Positions 1 through 10,362 of a DNA stretch of 64,000 nt are shown here, piece after piece (position 1 is the first letter of the stretch; each line of letters begins with the position of its first letter). Source of the DNA: Calocera cornea HHB12733 (Eukaryota > Basidiomycota > Dacrymycetes > Dacrymycetales > Dacrymycetaceae); NCBI GenBank assembly GCA_001632435.1, contig KV423993.1, forward strand, positions 1 through 64,000. Reading direction: 5' to 3'. The position numbers were made by a program, and so were the translations under genes. The notes below the pieces were generated by a model. The model saw nothing but the letters and a program-made list of their open reading frames with translations. It was not told the origin of the DNA and made no database searches.

Positions 1-1550
1 GTCGTGCAATCAAAAGGAAGGAGAAAAGGAGCATCTATTAATTACTACTATGTATATACAACAATAAAAACATGTGTTGAAGGAAGAAAACTCACGTGAG
101 CTCAGAGAACAGCTAAAAAGTGACGCAACACTCCAGACCCTTGTGTGCCTCTCTCTTCCCTTCCTCCATCTGCACCGGAGATCTTTGCTTAGGGCCGGCC
201 CATGGGCCACTTGGGGAAATAGGGCCCGGGAGGGCCATTTCACGGAGTACGCCTCGGTACCCGGGCCATCCGAGGTAATAACTCCCTGCCAGCTCAATCC
301 AACTCCACGCTAGGCTCCCCTCCCGCTTCCCGTCATCACACCAACAACCCTCGCATCGACCCACCCCACCCCAACCCAACCCTCGCAAGCGCTGGCTGTC
401 TTCTGTGGTTCCGCTCTTGGAGTTGGCCGGCCGGCCGGTTGTGCTCTGCAAATACTGTCCTGTACTAGGTCAGGGTGGGTCGGAGCCTTGAGAACTAGAG
501 TACTGTAGGTGACAGTGGCTCATGCGTGGTGCTTCACCCTCACCGTTGAAGAAGCCTGCAAAGTGTCCACTGTCCAGCGTGGCTGGCATTGTCCTCCCCC
601 TCTCCCTTGCCAGCTGCAGTCGCCAGTTGCGGCTGCCAGTGGCCAGTCGCAGTTGGCCGTGAGGCGTGTGCTCTGCTCATCCGTCCGCTCTCCTCAGAGA
701 TACAGAGCTGCTCACTCGTAGACAGACACACGGCCCCTTCTCCTTCTTCCATCTCCTCTTCACAGTCTGCGCCAGTCAGCAGCCTCCCACTCTGTCCCAA
801 GTGCTCCGCGCATCAGCTAGTAAGCTGTACTCTAGTTAGAGTGTGCCAGTCACCCGTTCTCCAGCCCTAACATATGCGAGCATCCACGCACTCTTTCAGC
901 TCCTGCACATCCATATCATACCGCGCCCCCTTGTGCTTCAATTTGCCTTCTTCAGCCTGATATTGGACATCACCCCTTCCTTGACCCCTGCCATCCCAAA
1001 CCTCTCCAGTCCATTCACCACCCTACACCCACATGGCTTGGATGTAAAGCGCTCTTTACAATGTGTTGGCCTCAGCCTGCATCAACAGACTTGCCGCGCT
1101 TGTGCAAGAAAATGGCAGCGGCCCTGTGGGCCCTCATTCCGAACAAGTGTGGAGTACAGTACAACGTGTTCAGACTCTGTTGCCACACCACCAGCCCATC
1201 GAGCCACTCAGCTCAATTTGTCGTGGGTGCCGGAACTCTGGCCAGAGGCTTGCTTCAGCCTGCACACTTCACATGCGGTGCTGTTTGGTCGCCTCCCAGA
1301 ATCCTTCCTGAGCAGTGCCAATGGGTCTTCTGTACATGCACCACTTCCTCTTTGCGAATTGCCCCCAGCCACGATGAGTTATCCAAGGCTCATGTCACTT
1401 CCCGGAACCGCCTCAAAGGAAGTTCATCATTGTTGATACCGTAGCACAGGTTGAGCACATACAAAGGCCGTTTACACCGCCGGATGAGATCCTGCTGTGA
1501 TATCTATCTCCATCCTTCTGCAAACCTCACCCTTCACCTGCACCCTTCCA
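1..1550. other. Intergenic, no supported gene
   Basis: I see no credible gene here. Open frames exist, the longest on the plus strand at 843-1436, but they are pyrimidine-rich, have no recognisable domain and overlap other frames. A GC-rich palindromic run of GGCC units lies near 426-437. The right edge is the target site of the MULE transposon that starts at 1561. Confidence 0.6.
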
Positions 1551-1560
1551 GTGCCCTACG

Positions 1561-1640
1561 GGGATATTGTCTAGAATATGGTGGCGCGCCACGCCGTGAT
1601 CTAGAATATGGTAGGGAGTATTTATAATCTAGAATATGGT
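1561..1640. repeat. Left terminal inverted repeat of the MULE
   Basis: About 80 bp with three TCTAGAATATGGT boxes at 1570-1582, 1600-1612 and 1628-1640. A GGCGCGCC palindrome lies between boxes one and two. It pairs with the right end at 3383-3462. Confidence 0.93.
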
Positions 1641-1660
1641 CCTGTCGAAGCCGCGCTACT

Positions 1661-3313
1661 CTAGCCAGTGCTTGCCCACGGAGGGCGCGTTCCCTTCTCT
1701 TTGCGCTTCGTGGCAGGACACCCACGACATCTCTTTAGCGGAGGTGCATGGACGTGTTTGCTTGCATCCAGCTCGGAGAGTCGCACTGGTGGATATGGGA
1801 CTTGATAGGTCGCTTGCCAGGTGGAGACAAGATAGGCATCATCGATGTACTGATTGAAATCGACGCCAGTGTGGAAGCAGAGTGCAATAGCGTGAGCGCA
1901 GGGAATGAGTGTCTGTTGGAAGATGCGGCAGGTGCAGAGGCCGGTGCGGAGGTCAGGGTGAAGTTCGACGGTGTGTTCTTCCTCCTTGCCGTTGAAGGAC
2001 TTGCGAACCTTTGCGTGCACCTTGCTGGAGGGAATGACCTTGTAGGACCGGGCAAGCTTGCACCGGTCCCCAAGCATCAGCTGGATGGCTGGCGCATAAC
2101 CCATGTGGCAAGCCATGGTGTATTGCCGGGCTTTAAAGAACTTGCCCATCTCATAGTTCCAGATGGAATCGAACATCTGGAGTACCGGCATTCCGCGCTC
2201 TTTGAGGAATGTGGTGTTCATGGATTCTGCTGCATTGGATGCATTTCGACCAAAGTGTGGTGAGTTGAATGCATATTCAGCCCAGCAGGTGGGATCGATC
2301 TTGGCCAGGTAATCGGCAGCTGCTTCACTGACATCGGACCGAATGGTGTCCAGACGCTTGATGAAAGTCTTCTCGCTTGGCGCACGGACAAGCGGCCAGT
2401 AGTAGTCCTCAATGGCAGGACCATAGTGCTGGATGGCATTCGCAAGGATATGCTTGGCGCAATATGACTCGTCAATGAGCGGCAGTTCTTCATGAATGGC
2501 TCGGAGTAGGCCCTTCTGGCGATCAGAGATAATGACACTGGTTGGCAGATCGAGCCCAGGAAGTGCATCACGGAGGAGTCGGAGGAAGTCGGACCAGGTA
2601 TCGGTGTCTTCCTTTGGCGCCGCGCTCCATGCAAGCATGAGGAGCTTGTCGTTTGCATCATACGTCACTGCAATGAGTATGATGTAGTCGAAGGCTGTCT
2701 TTGTGAACGCGCCGTCGACCGCAACAAAGCGGCAGACAAATCGCCACACATTCTTTGCCGCGGACGGACAGATGAACAGCGACCGAAAGGTGTTATTCGG
2801 GTTGAACTTGATGTCAACGGTTGCGCCTGGATCACAGATTTGAAGATAGTGGGCATATGCCGGCAGCCTCTGGAACTTGTCTGCTTGCTGTTGGATGGTA
2901 TCACCAAGGATCACCCGCTTCGCACGGCGCGCTTGTTGCTCGGAGACAAGGATATGCTGGGCCTGCAGCATGTCAACAATGTCAGGTACCGGCGTCTTCT
3001 CCGTGATGGTGTACAGCTTCTTCAGCTCAGGTACCAGGTAGGACAGGTGACTGGTTGCTGCACGTTTCTTGGGAGCAAATCCATGGCACGTATGTGTTGG
3101 AACAATGCGGCGCACCACCCACGACCCTCCTTCCAGACAGACTCTTGCCCAGAACTCGCAGTTCCCCACATCACATCCTATGACCAGCACCTTGTCCTCT
3201 CCACGTGATTCCTTCACTGTCTGCGATACCCCCTGATCCTTTGAGTGGTTGGTGAGTGCATTTGCTGCATTGAGATAGGTCTTGAAGCGTGCTCCTTTCA
3301 CGACATTGGACAT
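1661..3313 (-). CDS. MULE transposase with SWIM zinc finger
   Basis: Cut-and-paste transposase of the MuDR/MULE type, encoded without introns. The N-terminal part has a Cys/His zinc-binding-like stretch (CDVGNCEFW then THTCHGF). The DDE core follows: first Asp in VDGAF, second in ISDRQKG, a C..H pair in YCAKHI, and a candidate catalytic Glu in NAAESMN. A SWIM finger of the form CxC..CxH (CTCRIFQQTLIPCAHA) lies near the C-terminus. I chose the Met at 3313 (550 aa). The frame stays open to 3415, but an upstream start would lie inside the terminal repeat. No frameshift or internal stop is seen, so the gene may be active. It is the only gene in the element. Confidence 0.92.
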   Translation of the reverse strand: MSNVVKGARFKTYLNAANALTNHSKDQGVSQTVKESRGEDKVLVIGCDVGNCEFWARVCLEGGSWVVRRIVPTHTCHGFAPKKRAATSHLSYLVPELKKLYTITEKTPVPDIVDMLQAQHILVSEQQARRAKRVILGDTIQQQADKFQRLPAYAHYLQICDPGATVDIKFNPNNTFRSLFICPSAAKNVWRFVCRFVAVDGAFTKTAFDYIILIAVTYDANDKLLMLAWSAAPKEDTDTWSDFLRLLRDALPGLDLPTSVIISDRQKGLLRAIHEELPLIDESYCAKHILANAIQHYGPAIEDYYWPLVRAPSEKTFIKRLDTIRSDVSEAAADYLAKIDPTCWAEYAFNSPHFGRNASNAAESMNTTFLKERGMPVLQMFDSIWNYEMGKFFKARQYTMACHMGYAPAIQLMLGDRCKLARSYKVIPSSKVHAKVRKSFNGKEEEHTVELHPDLRTGLCTCRIFQQTLIPCAHAIALCFHTGVDFNQYIDDAYLVSTWQATYQVPYPPVRLSELDASKHVHAPPLKRCRGCPATKRKEKGTRPPWASTG

Positions 3314-3382
3314 GGTGGTGAGCAAGAAGATACACATATGAGCGGATGTATTCCAACGCGTCCTGACGCGCTCTGATACACA

Positions 3383-3462
3383 ACCATATTCTAGATTATG
3401 TGCCGTCCCCACCATATTCTAGATCGCGGTGCGGCGCGCCACCATATTCTAGACAATATCCC
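3383..3462. repeat. Right terminal inverted repeat of the MULE
   Basis: Inverted copy of the left end, with the same three 13-bp boxes at 3441-3453, 3411-3423 and 3383-3395. Because the transposase frame opens just inside it, the right end probably also supplies the transposase promoter. Confidence 0.93.
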
Positions 3463-3472
3463 GTGCCCTACG

Positions 3473-3869
3473 GCCCAGCCAATATTTTCATCGATTGTCA
3501 TGGATGACTGTCCTGTTGTGCTGTTGGAAGGTTGTCGCTGCTGCCCACCCTTTACTGTATGTCCACCACTCACCAGCCGCGAGCTCCCTCGGGCTGTCCA
3601 GTCTGAAGACCGGATCAACAACCTAGCTGAGCAGGCACGAGGCGGAGGGATGCATAGTCACGATTCCTCGTCAGGTCAAACACGACAAGCAATATTCGGG
3701 CGTTGGCGCCCGTTGTTCTCTTCATCATGTCTTCTCTCATTTAACCTTCGTTTATAGATTAGGATGAGCATGCGCCTAGCTCCCGCACCTGACTGCTCTA
3801 GCAGTGCGAGAAGAACGGAAAAACCCGAACGAGTACATACTCTATTATACTCATGAACGAGGACATATT
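3473..3869. other. Intergenic gap, nothing recognised
   Basis: A short stretch between the right MULE duplication and the end of the ice-binding-like gene. It presumably holds the 3' untranslated region of that gene. No gene or repeat was identified. Confidence 0.6.
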
Positions 3870-6543
3870 CTATAATAACAACACAGGTAAAGCAAAGAGG
3901 ACGAGAAGGAGCCATGATGCGCCGTGGGTCGACCGTGATGCGCCGGACGTTTTCGTGCTGGTGCCGGACGGGGACGGCGAGAGCGTAAGGCCGGAGGGAG
4001 CGGGACACAGGGAGTTGACCCCCGCCGAGGCTGAAACGCTCGCCACGGACGAGCATGAAGCGTAGACGACGCTGAAAATGGACGATGCCGCGGCCGAGGA
4101 GCACGCTGCGAGGCTGGCGCTGGCGGCAGGGGCTGAGGTGCTTCTTTCCGTGGTGAGAACGGCCGTGGTCGGTGGCATCGGAGCGAATGTTGCGGAACTG
4201 CTTGAAGCCTATCAACCAGACTCTGTCAGTAGCTGACGCTCCCACGGAAGAAAGCAGCACTTACAGGACTCGTTCCACTTTGACCGCCGGATGAGTTCAC
4301 GGTGCCGGTGATCCCTGGCGCCGTAGATTCGAGTGGCATGCTCACTGACATTCCAGCTTCGCCGGCCGTCACAGTCAGTGTAGAGCAGGTCTGTGTTATG
4401 GTAGCCGCCGGTAGCGTGATCGTTGTGGTAGCTGCAAAGCCAGCTGCCGTACAGGTCCCCAAGGCTGCAGTGTCGGTTTCTGTGATCGTGATTGTTGCCG
4501 TCGGCACCACAGGCACCGAGGCTCCAGATGGCTGCAACCAGACAACCGAATTCAGCAGCTGAGGCGGAACAAAGGACACAGACAAAATGGGGCACGCACG
4601 ATAGACGGAGTGGCCGCACAAGAGACGGCGGAGGTAGCGACAGCCACCGTCGCAGTGGAGGTGACTGTCACTGTCACCGTGCCTGTCACCGGGGGAATTA
4701 TTGAGCCGGAGCTGTCTATTGCTGTGACTGTGGATGTGATAGTGTCCGTGATCGTGGAGAAGACGGTGGTAGGACTTGAGGCGGTACATGTACCTGTTGT
4801 GATGAAATCAGTCATGGTACTAGGGAAAACTGTGACGTCCTCCGTCACAGTTATTCCGGGGAGAGTGATTGTCGTGGCCGGCGCGGTGATGTCCTCAGTT
4901 ATTGTAACTGGAAAGGTGACAACTTCGGTAACGGTGGCGAGTGAAGCGCTCGAACACGAAGCCTGTATAGTAACCGTTGTTGCTGCGGTGATGGTGGTAG
5001 GTAGAAGCGTGATGTCCTCTGTTACTATCACGGTTGTCCCGGGGAGAGTGATCTCCTCTATGAAAGTTGAGCCCGCGATTGTCGTGACTTCGGTGATTGT
5101 CGTAGGCGGTAACGTGATGGTGGTGGCAGGCACCGTGATATCATCCGTCACGGTAGTCGGCGGGAACGTAATATCCACCACTACGGTCGTGGCCGGGATA
5201 GTGATGTCTTCTGTCACCGTTGTCGGCGGAAATGTTATGGTGGACGCAGGCAGGGTGACGGTCGTGGCCGGCAGAGTGATGTCGTCTGTCACTGTTGTCG
5301 GAACTATTATGGTGGACGCAGGCACGGTGACGGTCGTGGCCGGGAGAGTGATGTCTTCTGTCACCGTTGTCGGCGGAAATGTTACCGTGGTCGCAGGCAG
5401 GGTGACGGTGATATCCTCTGTGATCGTCGTGCCCGGCAAGATGATAGTGGTCTAGTCCTCCGGCCTCAGCGTACTTTTCAATCCTCTGGTATGTTCACCT
5501 ACTGCCACAAGACATGTCGCTGGGTCAACGGTCTGGGGCTCCGTGATGATATTCTGGTCCAACGCCACGTTCGTGCCCGCAAAAATTCGCCCGGTCAACG
5601 CCGCGCCGGTGACGAGTGCGACATCGGTTGCGGCGAGGATGATACCTTGGAAGTTGGCGTTGGCACCTATTTGGACAGTATCCGTGACTTGCCAGAAGAT
5701 CCGGCTTGGGCTAATACCGCCTGAAAGGATGATGTTTGTGTTTGCTGCCTGCGTGAGCGTTCCCCTGTGCACAATTGATACCAAGGGCAATCTGTCAGCA
5801 AGGTGGAAAAACGGAAGAAAAGAAACAACTTACGAGATTTGGAATACATAAACATCGCTACACGCCCCTGTGAGTGTGAGGTCCGTGTCGATGTCTGTAT
5901 TCATCGAAAACTTGTAGATACCCGGCAGCAGGGTCATCCCCCCGATGTGGCCATTACCGAGGTCAACGTGGTCCGGTGGGACTTCGCCTGCAGCAAATCC
6001 ATAGGCTGCACTGACAAAGTTGGTGGCCGCGAGCAGGTTGGCAGGAGTCGGTGGATTGTAATCATGCGCGAATACATCACCCGAAACCTGGGTTGATGTT
6101 GCTAAAGAACACACTCAGTGGGTACCGCGGGGATGCCCAAGGCAGGGAAAACAAGCCTACAGAATATACCAGACGGGTCAAGAATGAGAGCGAAGCCGGT
6201 AATGGCAGTCGAGTCGATGGGGTACACGCCGATATTGCCCTCGATTGATGAAGGCCCCGTGGGAGTTGTCGTAATACCGGACTGAGCCAAAATTGTATAG
6301 CCCATAGCGGTCCCGAGCGGTACCACAACAGCATTGTCTGATCGGCCGTAAAGCTGAATATGAATGTGCTCAGCGAGTTGTACCAATAGAAATTGGAAAG
6401 CGGGCTTACTGGAAGGTGAACTGCGTTGGCACGGGAAAAAGTGGCAAACTATTGACATCATACATAAGTTGGGAGGAGAGAGGAACAACTGAAGGACGCC
6501 TCACGACAATCCAAGCTAGGCAGCAGTGGTGATAGGACTTCAT
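3870..6543 (-). CDS. Secreted, GPI-anchored DUF3494 ice-binding-like protein with Thr/Val repeat stalk
   Basis: Model: complement(3870..4208, 4265..4531, 4600..5451, 5503..5764, 5834..6101, 6170..6353, 6410..6448, 6505..6543), 749 aa, all phases consistent. Residues 1-22 form a signal peptide (MKSYHHCCLAWIV.., cleavage likely after ANA). Residues ~31-264 match the DUF3494 ice-binding beta-solenoid: VPLGTAMGYTILAQSG, the GNIGV turn, GGMTLLPGIYKF, VYVFQIS and SRIFWQVTDTV. Residues ~265-640 are Thr/Val/Pro-rich imperfect repeats of about 24 residues (units like TEDITLPATTVT). The C-terminus is Ser/Ala-rich and ends in a hydrophobic tail (WLLLVLFALPVLLL), typical of a GPI signal. Known family members bind ice or act as surface adhesins. 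The stalk and anchor suggest display on the cell wall, which is inference. A TATAAA-like box lies ~20 bp upstream of the ATG. Confidence 0.88.
4600..5451 (-). repeat. Tandem repeats encoding the Thr/Val/Pro stalk
   Basis: Exon 6 of the ice-binding-like gene contains imperfect in-frame repeats of roughly 70-75 bp, visible as recurring GTGATGTC(C/T)TC and GTCGTGGCCGG blocks on the plus strand. Copy number of such tracts often varies between strains. The plus strand carries a long Val-rich open frame here that is only the mirror of these repeats. Confidence 0.8.
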
Positions 6544-8438
6544 TGTGAGTAATGACAGTGTTTATAAAATGAGTGTGGTGGCCAGCCGAGTGACGATCGG
6601 AGGGGGACAGAAGAGGTCGCACTGCACCGTGAAGGGCGTGGGGGCGACGAGACAGACCTTTGATATCCATTCGTCTGAACCACCAAGACTTATTAAAGGC
6701 ATGCCTCGGAATCGACAAACAGAGGTAGAGCGGAGGACCAGGCACATCGACAAGGTCAATCAACAAGAGGTGAATGCACGTGATTCTCATTGCGGTCGCA
6801 CCACAGGGGTCTGCTGTTGACTTGACAAAGACGCAGCAAGACATGTCAGAAGACTAAGATGGGGAAATATTAGAGGGGCCCGCACGACCTCGCTGGTCAG
6901 TTATTGATCTGGAAGCAAATTCCTAGCCGGCTAGCCAAAATTAAAATTAAGGGTCTGGATCAGTGAGATACCCGGTGACGCTGCCCTTCCACAAATATGC
7001 CGAGCGGGCGGCCGAAGTACTCCAGCTGCACGCACAGAGACGAACAGAAAGAGACGCAAATACAAACGTAAGGACTGGCGGTAAGACGGAAGGAGCAGTG
7101 AGGACGTACGTAAATAGGGGTCATAACGTGGCACAGCGTCCGGGCCGAACACGATCGTGGACCCCTGCGGGCCCTGACGCACCACGCTCCTCCTGCGCTC
7201 GCGCCTCACCGCGGGCTGGGCCACCACCGCATCGAGAGCTGTCGTCTCGGAGGCCCCAACCGGATCAGTTTTAGTCTCGGATGCCCTGGCTATCTCCGGA
7301 GCCCCGCACAAAACAGTCGTATTCCAGTCGTATTCGTAACTGGTTCTAAGTTAAAAGTAATTTCGAGTCATTTTTGTTGTATGTTCGGGTGTCGCTGGCT
7401 CCAAACAAGCTCTGCTTGATATATTCATTGTCTCTCTCGTCTAAAACAAGCTCAGGTATTTCTCTCAAGCCGCAATATCGTTTTACTGTGATACCTGCGC
7501 AATTGTAGTCAACTGTATGTGTTCCTGACAAGTATTCTCTGCAAGCGTCCTAATGCAAGAAAGAAGGGGACGTGAGGATATGCCACCCGGAAATACAACG
7601 AAAATGACTTCAAATTGCTTGTATGATAGAACTACAAATACTTACGAGTGTTTGTGCAGGGCACCGGAGATTGTCAGGGCATCCGCGACGAAGACTGATT
7701 CCGTCGGGGCATCCGAGAAGGATAACCCCATCACCGACCACAACAGACCAAAGCGCGCGGCATCGGCAGATCGGCGGGAGTATTCGCACATGCCTGGAGC
7801 AAGCGCCGGTGAGCGACAGCTGCCAGTGCGGCGATGCTGTCGCCGGATACCTATGAGGAGTCACGAACCACTGCGGTGCATCTCCTCTCCTCTCATCCCA
7901 TCTCCTCACGGCCCTTATAAGTACTAACAGCACAGTACGGCCCAAGACGAGCGCACAGCAGTACTAGTGCGCGCTGCACAGGCACACGCGGGTGCCACGC
8001 CTGGGCCGGGCCGACTCTGTTGGCCGCTGGTTGCTGACCGAGCGGATCTGTGTACATTATACTATCTAACTGCTCTAGTGGTGTGGAACACCGCACTAAT
8101 TGTACTGTGACAAATGCTGGTCGGAGGCGGAAGCGGAGACGGTTGTAGTACACCTTCGCCCCGTACTGGCTAGAGCTCACATCGGGGGAGCGTACTTATA
8201 CTGGAAGTACTGCATTCTCGATGTGCGGTTATATGATATTGCAGCTAGAGTAAGGCACTGTAAGACGATCCTGTTCTAGTTGTACATTTTGTGTCTTGTA
8301 TACATGACCTCAGTCAGTGGGTATCAATACAGTGTAGTGTCCTGGTTCTGGGAATACAACAGCCCCGCAATCTATGCGCACATAATCGTACTTTACAGCC
8401 CCAGCCGCGACCTCAACGCAACGCGTGCCGCGGCGGCA
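6544..8438. other. Gene-poor gap with an inverted pair of related fragments
   Basis: No complete gene was recognised in this 1.9-kb gap. The first part is the promoter side of the ice-binding-like gene. Between about 7245 and 7715 two related segments lie in opposite orientation (see the repeat entry). The rest, to the end of the next gene at 8439, shows nothing I can name. Confidence 0.6.
7245..7715. repeat. Inverted pair of diverged, formerly coding fragments
   Basis: The reverse complement of ~7245-7400 aligns with ~7575-7715 at very roughly three quarters identity by eye, with ~175 bp between the arms. In one frame both arms read C(R/G)APEI(V/A)RAS(A/E)TKTD(S/P)VGASE. Many differences fall in third codon positions, which suggests that both arms descend from a protein-coding sequence. 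No longer gene could be built from either arm, so these look like relics, or exons of an unrecognised family. Confidence 0.55.
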
Positions 8439-9701
8439 TCACTCTGGCCCCTCCCTCCTCCGACTCGGCGCCTTCAGCAAGCTCCACGGCCGCGCCAGCA
8501 CCGTCCCCGGGCCCGGCATGTCAGCGACGAGCACCCAGAGCTGGAAGGTGACCGCGATCATGTATGCCAGGGCGCCCGGCTGCGTCTGGGCGGGGGCGGA
8601 GAGGTCGCGCTGGCCGCGAAGGGAAAGGAGCGCGGTCGAGGCGGAGGAGCGCGGGGAGGGTAGCGAGGGGCGTTTCGCTGGGGAGGTGGGGGAAGAGAGG
8701 CGGCGCTTGGAGGGTTCAGGGTTGGGGTCGAGGTCGGCGTCGGCGTCGGCGTCCGCATCAGAAGGCGCGTGGGCGGCCATGTACGGAGGGAGGGAGCGGA
8801 GGGACGAGTCCGTTCCCGACTGGTCTGTCAAGCCGGGCGTCTGGGTTGCCGCTGCCCGCTTGTCTTCGTCGCTCGTCGCCTGGCCGGCTCTTGCGGGAGG
8901 GAGAGAGCGGCGTGATCGACGTAGGGGCGTCTCGATCGTGTCACCATCGGAGGAGCCGTCGTCCTCGTCGTCTGCGTCCGCGTGTTCGTCCACGATCACT
9001 TCAAGGGGTGTGCGTTCCGCTCCAGCCAGGGCTACGTCCCGGTCTGCCTCCCACTCCTCTTCCTCCTCGGGGATCGTATCCAGCCCGTTCGCCTCTTCCG
9101 ACTCTGACCCCGAAGTTGTGTCGTGGACGAGCGCCGCAACCTGATCGCTGTACCCCGCGATCTCATACGCGAGCTCCCGGCTCTCCGCACGCACCTCCAC
9201 AGCTACCTCATGGAACTCTTCGTCCTCCGCCTGGGAGAGGACCTGCCCGTCCAGCGCGCGCAGGGCCGCGCGGACGTCGAGGCGGATGTCGCGGATGCGC
9301 GGGGCGGCGGTGACGAAGGCCTGGACGAGGTGGTGCTGTCCCTCCGCGTCGTCCGGCGGGTAGTCGCGCTCTGCGTCGTCTACGGGCTCGAGGATGTCGA
9401 GCGAGGGCACGTCCGCGAGGGCTTCGGCGTCGCCGGAAAGGTCAAGGAGGGCATAGGCGGCGAGCTCGGCTGCGGTCAGGAGGGCGCTGTGGTCCGCTTC
9501 GCTGCCGTTGTCGTACAGGTCGCCGCCGTAGGAGTGTAGGGAGTCTGAGAGGGAGTGGATGATGCGGAGGGATGCGACGAATGTCGCCAGCAGGGCGGCG
9601 TATGGGTCGGGAGATGGGACAATGGGCACGCCGCGTTCCGTGTCGACAGATGATGGGGAGGAGAGCAGGTTGTCGTCGTCGTCGTCGTCGTCGCCAGCCA
9701 T
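8439..9701 (-). CDS. Acidic, low-complexity protein of unknown function
   Basis: Single-exon frame of 420 aa. It opens with a run of seven Asp encoded by a GAC repeat (MAGDDDDDDDN). A probably helical region with moderately conserved character follows (residues ~25-200), then an acidic stretch (EEEEEWEADRD), a Ser/Pro-rich linker with alternating Asp-Ala (DADADADAD), and a hydrophobic segment near the C-terminus (~YMIAVTFQLWVLVA) that could be a membrane anchor. I recognise no domain. It is divergent from the coiled-coil gene at 10363, with ~660 bp between the start codons. The absence of stops and the biased composition support a real gene, but high GC also favours long spurious frames. Confidence 0.6.
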   Translation of the reverse strand: MAGDDDDDDDNLLSSPSSVDTERGVPIVPSPDPYAALLATFVASLRIIHSLSDSLHSYGGDLYDNGSEADHSALLTAAELAAYALLDLSGDAEALADVPSLDILEPVDDAERDYPPDDAEGQHHLVQAFVTAAPRIRDIRLDVRAALRALDGQVLSQAEDEEFHEVAVEVRAESRELAYEIAGYSDQVAALVHDTTSGSESEEANGLDTIPEEEEEWEADRDVALAGAERTPLEVIVDEHADADDEDDGSSDGDTIETPLRRSRRSLPPARAGQATSDEDKRAAATQTPGLTDQSGTDSSLRSLPPYMAAHAPSDADADADADLDPNPEPSKRRLSSPTSPAKRPSLPSPRSSASTALLSLRGQRDLSAPAQTQPGALAYMIAVTFQLWVLVADMPGPGTVLARPWSLLKAPSRRREGPE

Positions 9702-10362
9702 AGTATGTACAGTCGTTCGATCGTTCAGTCGTTCGTTTCGGGCCGTGATGGGGCCTATGAAGCGCGCATGGGGGCACCGGGGGCGGCTCTGGCGGCGTGT
9801 CGGAAGGCCGGGGTGGGTCAGTGTGCTTGAGCGAGCTTAGGGCGCAACATGGTTTGGGTCCGCACTACTGCTACACGTGTCGCGAGGCAGCTGTCTCAGT
9901 GAGGTCTCGCCGTCGTCGGGCGCGCGTGGGTCGACGAGGTCAATGCGGACCTCGGTCGAGAGGGCGAGCTGCCGCTGGAGGGGTGGACGGGAAGCGTGCA
10001 GGCTGCAACGTGTTGCCAGCGCGTGGCGATGCGGATAGTCTAAAGGTTACAGCATTATGGCATCGCACATGCCCATGCCCGGCGCCACGGGCGAGGGAGC
10101 GAGGGACGCGAGGGGCGAACACCGCGGCTGGTGCTGTTCGCCAGTAGTGCCTCGCGACGCATACATGCAGCGCCTTCGCGACCTGCCCGCCCTTTGCTTC
10201 TGAACCACCACCTCATCCGCCCCCTCTTTGTTCAACATATCCTGCGCAGACGATACCCTCTTGCCGCCTACTACCCCCTCTGACACTAATACTACTTATT
10301 CCATCTGTAATCACAACACCCACCACTTCTTGTCGACGGCCCACAAACACGCGCCAATAATC
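9702..10362. promoter_or_regulatory. Shared upstream region of two divergent genes
   Basis: This holds the upstream regions of the acidic-protein gene (minus) and the coiled-coil gene (plus). A CT-rich stretch precedes the start at 10363. No specific factor sites could be assigned. Confidence 0.5.

Larger units (their letters stand above)
1561..3462 (-). mobile_element. Intact Mutator-like (MULE) DNA transposon
   Basis: This is a 1902-bp element with near-identical terminal inverted repeats starting GGGATATTGT and one transposase gene on the minus strand. The 10-bp direct repeat GTGCCCTACG lies immediately outside both ends (1551-1560 and 3463-3472) with no mismatch. That length is normal for MULE target-site duplications of 9-11 bp. 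Each terminal repeat holds three copies of the 13-mer TCTAGAATATGGT: left at 1570, 1600 and 1628, right (inverted) at 3441, 3411 and 3383. The spacing is 30 and 28 bp on both sides. These are likely transposase binding sites. Perfect duplications and an uninterrupted transposase frame suggest recent insertion. Confidence 0.95.

Noticed and set aside
843..1436. A 197-codon plus-strand open frame
   Set aside because: It is pyrimidine-rich, composed of Ser/Pro/Leu/His without any domain, and overlaps other equally long frames.
4610..5455. A 281-codon Val-rich open frame on the plus strand
   Set aside because: It is the complement of the Thr/Val stalk repeats of the ice-binding-like gene, whose minus-strand exons splice in phase and carry recognisable domains.
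8425..9144. A 239-codon plus-strand Ser/Arg-rich frame opposite the acidic protein gene
   Set aside because: It is the complement of the GAC/GCG repeat tracts. The minus-strand frame is longer, complete and has a plausible protein composition.
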